NCBI GenBank assembly: GCA_934277545.1
Contig: CAKQUG010000007.1
Location: 49,449 to 113,448, forward strand
Origin: an uncultured Alphaproteobacteria bacterium
GTDB taxonomy: Bacteria; Pseudomonadota; Alphaproteobacteria; RF32; CAG-239
Direction of reading: 5' to 3'
DNA length: 64,000 nucleotides
Shown here: positions 61,453-64,000 of the stretch, in pieces
Layout: each line of letters begins with the position of its first letter
Numbering within the stretch: the first letter of the stretch is position 1
Made by a program: the position numbers and the translations under genes
Notes under the pieces: generated by a model
Databases searched by the model: none
The model's input: the letters and a program-made list of their open reading frames with translations, nothing else
What the model was told of the DNA's origin: nothing

Positions 61453-63561
61453 CTAATTTACCTTTCCCAACGCACGCGATAAAATATAATAAACTTTACC
61501 AATATCCGAACCGGAAATCAAGGCAAGCAACGTGCTGGCGCGGTTATTACTGCGCGCGGCTTCAATCAGGCTGTTGAAATCATCCAAATATTTGTCGACA
61601 ACCACCCGGAAATCCGGCTTTTTCTCATAGTCTTCACGCACGGCGATAACTTCTTTTTTGGTCATGTTTTTAGAAAGATAACGCACAAACACGCTATGGT
61701 CTCCCTCGTAATACTTTTTCCACAAAGCCTCATCATCGCCGCTTTTATTAAATATACTGTTTATATCAATGGAAATTGTTTCCAGCTCACTGATTATATC
61801 AGCCGAATTTTTCATAAACGTATCAATACTGGCCACTTTAAACTTTTGATTAAATTCATCATATTGTTTTTGAGTCTTGCCATAGTTGTCGTTAAGGCTG
61901 GCTAAATGTTCATCGACGGCTTTGCTGAATACGGTCATTTTATGTTCATACGCGGTCAAAGTTTTGCCTACATTTCCGGCTGTCGCCGACATATCTTTAT
62001 TCAGCGCCGCTATCTGAGAACTAATCTGTTTCAGGCTTGCCAACGATTTATTAACATATTCGTCCTGCTCTATCAGCAAACCGGCATTAGTCTTGCTTTG
62101 GTTGGCAATATTGTCGGCCGTTTCCGATAATTTACCGATATTGCCCAAAACAAGGCTGTTAACTTCATTAAATTTATCCACGACGCCGCCGGCTTTATTA
62201 CTGAAATTATTAACGCTGGCCAATAAACCGTCTTCCATTTCCTTAAGCGTATGCGCAATAGAAGAAAATACTTTTCCCAACTCACTGTTTTTATCTTGAG
62301 TATTTTTATAGAATTCCTGCAATCTGGTAACTTCTTCGCCTAAATTGCCCACGGTTAAATGAATATTATTAACCATACGGCTGCTTTCGGTTTCCAACAA
62401 CTGACGCTTATCGGAAATATCCGTACCCAAGCGACCGAAAATTTCTGTAGTCTGCGCCGACGCCTCGCGGATACTTTTCATCTGAGCCTGAATATTTTGC
62501 TCCAACGTATTGGAACGCTCTATCATGGCTTCTACTTCCAAGCTGATGAGCTTGCCGTATTCGCCGAGCTTTTTATCCAAATATCCGGAGTTTTTATCCA
62601 AAATCGCCGATTGCTGTTCAACCACGTTTTTTTGCTCGTTTATACTGGTTTCAATATGCGAAATTCCCGAATCCAGGCGATGAAACAGCTCTTCGCAGTT
62701 TTCGGCCGTGCGTAAAAATGTTTTTTCCAGATTTTCACCTTTTTCAGCCCAAGATTCAATAATTTTACCAATCGCCAGCTGACTGGATTCCGAATAGTTA
62801 TTGAGCTGCATTTGAGCTTTTTCAATGTTTTCATTATTAACGTTTACCACTTCTTTTATATTTTCGGCGGCGGTAACCATTTCATTAACCATAGGTTTAA
62901 TGATATTGGAAAGTTGTTCGCTGTCCTCACGAATCTGCATGGTGTTAACCCGAAAATCGGCAGTGGTGGAAGCGGCTTTTTCAGCCACAAACGTAAAATT
63001 TTCCACCAGCTTTTTAATTTCCGTATTCAGTTCCTGCATAGTCTGAGAAGAATAGGTATCCAATTCGCCGGCAAGCGCTTTCATTTCAGCAATGCGGTCG
63101 CTTAAATCACGTTTAATCACATCGGCCTGAGCGCAAACATCACGGGTTGTTTCTTTCAAATCAGCAACCTGCGCCTTTATGGCGTCGGAAATCATTTTGG
63201 TTGCGGCATTGCCGTTGGAGTCAGGAAAAATAATTTGATTTAAGGAATCGCGCAGCATTTGCGTTTCATTGCGAAAACTGCTGCCGCGGTCAATATATGC
63301 CATAACCACCCAAACAATAGCCAAAGGCAGGGTTATTCCGGCCATAAAAGCGCTAAATTCATTCGGAGTCATAGAAAACAATTCATCCCAACCGAAAAAC
63401 TTGGTAATATAAACAGCGACAATGCCGAACCACATCACGCTGAAAACAATTATAAAACGGTGCAAACCGTTGGCAAACCAGCTTTCAGGCGGCTCCGGCA
63501 TGGCAATATCATTGTTTTTATCCGACTTTTTCAATTTTTTTTCAGGATTTTTAGCGCTCAT
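61453..63561 (-). CDS. Two-helix membrane protein with long coiled coil
   Basis: The 702-residue protein starts at ATG 63561 (MSAKNPEKK), with GAGGAAAAT upstream. Two membrane helices lie at about 35-55 and 70-90. Residues about 100-600 form an almost continuous coiled coil rich in Asn, Glu, Ser and Lys. The last 85 residues form a compact domain (LWKKYYEGDHSVFVRYLSK, VVVDKYLDDFNSLIEAA, LALISGSDIGKVYYILSRALGK) of a kind I associate with alphaproteobacterial polar or septal coiled-coil proteins. No chemoreceptor signature is seen. Confidence 0.75.
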   Translation of the reverse strand: MSAKNPEKKLKKSDKNNDIAMPEPPESWFANGLHRFIIVFSVMWFGIVAVYITKFFGWDELFSMTPNEFSAFMAGITLPLAIVWVVMAYIDRGSSFRNETQMLRDSLNQIIFPDSNGNAATKMISDAIKAQVADLKETTRDVCAQADVIKRDLSDRIAEMKALAGELDTYSSQTMQELNTEIKKLVENFTFVAEKAASTTADFRVNTMQIREDSEQLSNIIKPMVNEMVTAAENIKEVVNVNNENIEKAQMQLNNYSESSQLAIGKIIESWAEKGENLEKTFLRTAENCEELFHRLDSGISHIETSINEQKNVVEQQSAILDKNSGYLDKKLGEYGKLISLEVEAMIERSNTLEQNIQAQMKSIREASAQTTEIFGRLGTDISDKRQLLETESSRMVNNIHLTVGNLGEEVTRLQEFYKNTQDKNSELGKVFSSIAHTLKEMEDGLLASVNNFSNKAGGVVDKFNEVNSLVLGNIGKLSETADNIANQSKTNAGLLIEQDEYVNKSLASLKQISSQIAALNKDMSATAGNVGKTLTAYEHKMTVFSKAVDEHLASLNDNYGKTQKQYDEFNQKFKVASIDTFMKNSADIISELETISIDINSIFNKSGDDEALWKKYYEGDHSVFVRYLSKNMTKKEVIAVREDYEKKPDFRVVVDKYLDDFNSLIEAARSNNRASTLLALISGSDIGKVYYILSRALGKVN

Positions 63562-63661
63562 ATTTTCCTCTAAATATCTATTTTTACAATAATCATAGCT
63601 TAACATAGCAGGCAAATGGTAAAAATTTTGCATAAATTTTGCACATTTATAAAAAAATACA

Positions 63662-63689
63662 TTGATTTTTAAAATCATATCTGTATGTT
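63662..63689 (+). promoter_or_regulatory. Candidate promoter for tRNA-Thr
   Basis: TTGATT (63662-63667) and TATGTT (63684-63689) are separated by 16 nt and lie 20 nt before the tRNA. Confidence 0.4.
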
Positions 63690-63709
63690 GTTATATGAAA
63701 TTTGTCGTA

Positions 63710-63784
63710 GCCATTATAGCTCAGTGGTAGAGCACGTCATTGGTAATGACGGGGTCGCAAGTCCGATTCTTGCTAATGGCACCA
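63710..63784 (+). tRNA. tRNA-Thr (anticodon GGT), CCA encoded
   Basis: The cloverleaf folds completely: acceptor GCCATTA/TAATGGC, D-stem GCTC/GAGC, anticodon stem CGTCA/TGACG with loop TTGGTAA (anticodon GGT at 63742-63744), T-stem GCAAG/CTTGC, discriminator A and encoded CCA. The T-loop is TCCGATT, so position 55 (63763), nearly always U/pseudouridine, is C. Confidence 0.95.
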
Positions 63785-63792
63785 TTTATGAT

Positions 63793-63817
63793 AAGCACCT
63801 TTTGAGGTGCTTTTTTT
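63793..63817 (+). terminator. Terminator after tRNA-Thr
   Basis: AAGCACCT-TTTG-AGGTGCTT is followed by TTTTT. Confidence 0.92.
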
Positions 63818-63959
63818 GTTGGTATAACTGACTCTCGTAAAGTCCAGTAATTCCGTTCCCTAAAATACCATTTTTTCATTTTCTATCGGACTTTTTAAGC
63901 AAAAGCCAATAAATTAAAGCTCCAACGTTGAAATTTCTATTTACCGTTCTGTTGGGCTT

Positions 63960-64000
63960 TTACATCGTGCCGCCGGATTGGATAATATCATAATCGACGA
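63960..64000 (-). CDS. C-terminal end of a minus-strand gene cut by the window edge
   Basis: The last 13 codons read VDYDIIQSGGTM then stop. A terminal (S)PVDY-type phrase is common at the end of IS3-family transposases, but 12 residues cannot prove it. The region 63818-63959 holds no gene that I can see. Confidence 0.25.
   Translation of the reverse strand, partial: VDYDIIQSGGTM

Noticed and set aside
63562..63678. 39-residue N-terminal extension of the coiled-coil protein
   Set aside because: The extension has no ribosome site, while GAGGAAAAT precedes the ATG at 63561.
1..64000. CRISPR array
   Set aside because: No regularly spaced direct repeats with unique spacers were seen on either strand.

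Overview
The window is about 64 kb of AT-rich chromosome (impression from reading; GC not computed) from an alphaproteobacterium. Lineage evidence is gene order: the split Fo cluster atpI-atpB-atpE-atpF'-atpF with two b-type subunits, rluD next to rpoH, addB-addA-trxA, and mnmE-mnmG-rsmG-parA-parB with three perfect parS sites. Many lineage-specific proteins, small intergenic gaps and the absence of ntrBC/ntrYX between dusB and trkA suggest an uncultured, reduced, possibly host-associated lineage; that last step is inference.

Layout. 1-1437: 3' part of a TolC-like outer-membrane protein with a cadherin/Ig-like tail. 1614-10178 (minus): one long run aroK-rph-rdgB-addB-addA-trxA (aromatic synthesis, RNA and nucleotide quality control, double-strand-break repair, thioredoxin). 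10281-15117 (plus): a 53-residue membrane protein, xerD, dciA, a DsbA-like protein, then the ATP synthase Fo genes. 15348-23218: fba, an unknown membrane protein, then a minus run of ParA/MinD-like ATPase, J-domain/SH3 protein, tgt, LOG-family protein and ABC exporter. 23281-25394 (plus): solute-binding-like protein, GST-like protein, small lipoprotein. 25382-33062 (minus): rluD, rpoH and a complete RND efflux operon.

33166-40501 (plus) is the most unusual block: a VirD4/TraG-type coupling ATPase preceded by two small-to-medium membrane proteins and two large soluble proteins with no recognisable family, with no relaxase and no VirB channel genes nearby. 40616-43089 (plus) is a stress-type operon: small membrane protein (candidate anti-sigma), ECF sigma factor, Spy/CpxP-like protein, formylglycine-enzyme-fold protein and an exported (G-x-x-x)n repeat protein, behind a GAAC-N17-CGTT promoter of ECF type.

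43131-63561 (all minus) is origin-proximal housekeeping: dnaE, a ferredoxin-thioredoxin-reductase-like Fe-S protein, parB, parA, rsmG, a PHP phosphoesterase, mnmG, mnmE, a candidate zinc metallopeptidase with a Cys-rich partner, typA, trkA, dusB and a two-TM coiled-coil protein. A tRNA-Thr(GGT) follows at 63710, and the window ends in the last codons of a minus-strand gene.

The strongest unexplained signal is a strand-oriented DNA word, GTATTTAAA (minus strand). I found it 13 times by eye, ten of them within 48615-53790, interleaved with the parS sites and cutting across five genes and an intergenic gap; three copies share the longer form TTGAAAAC-N2-TGTATTTAAA.
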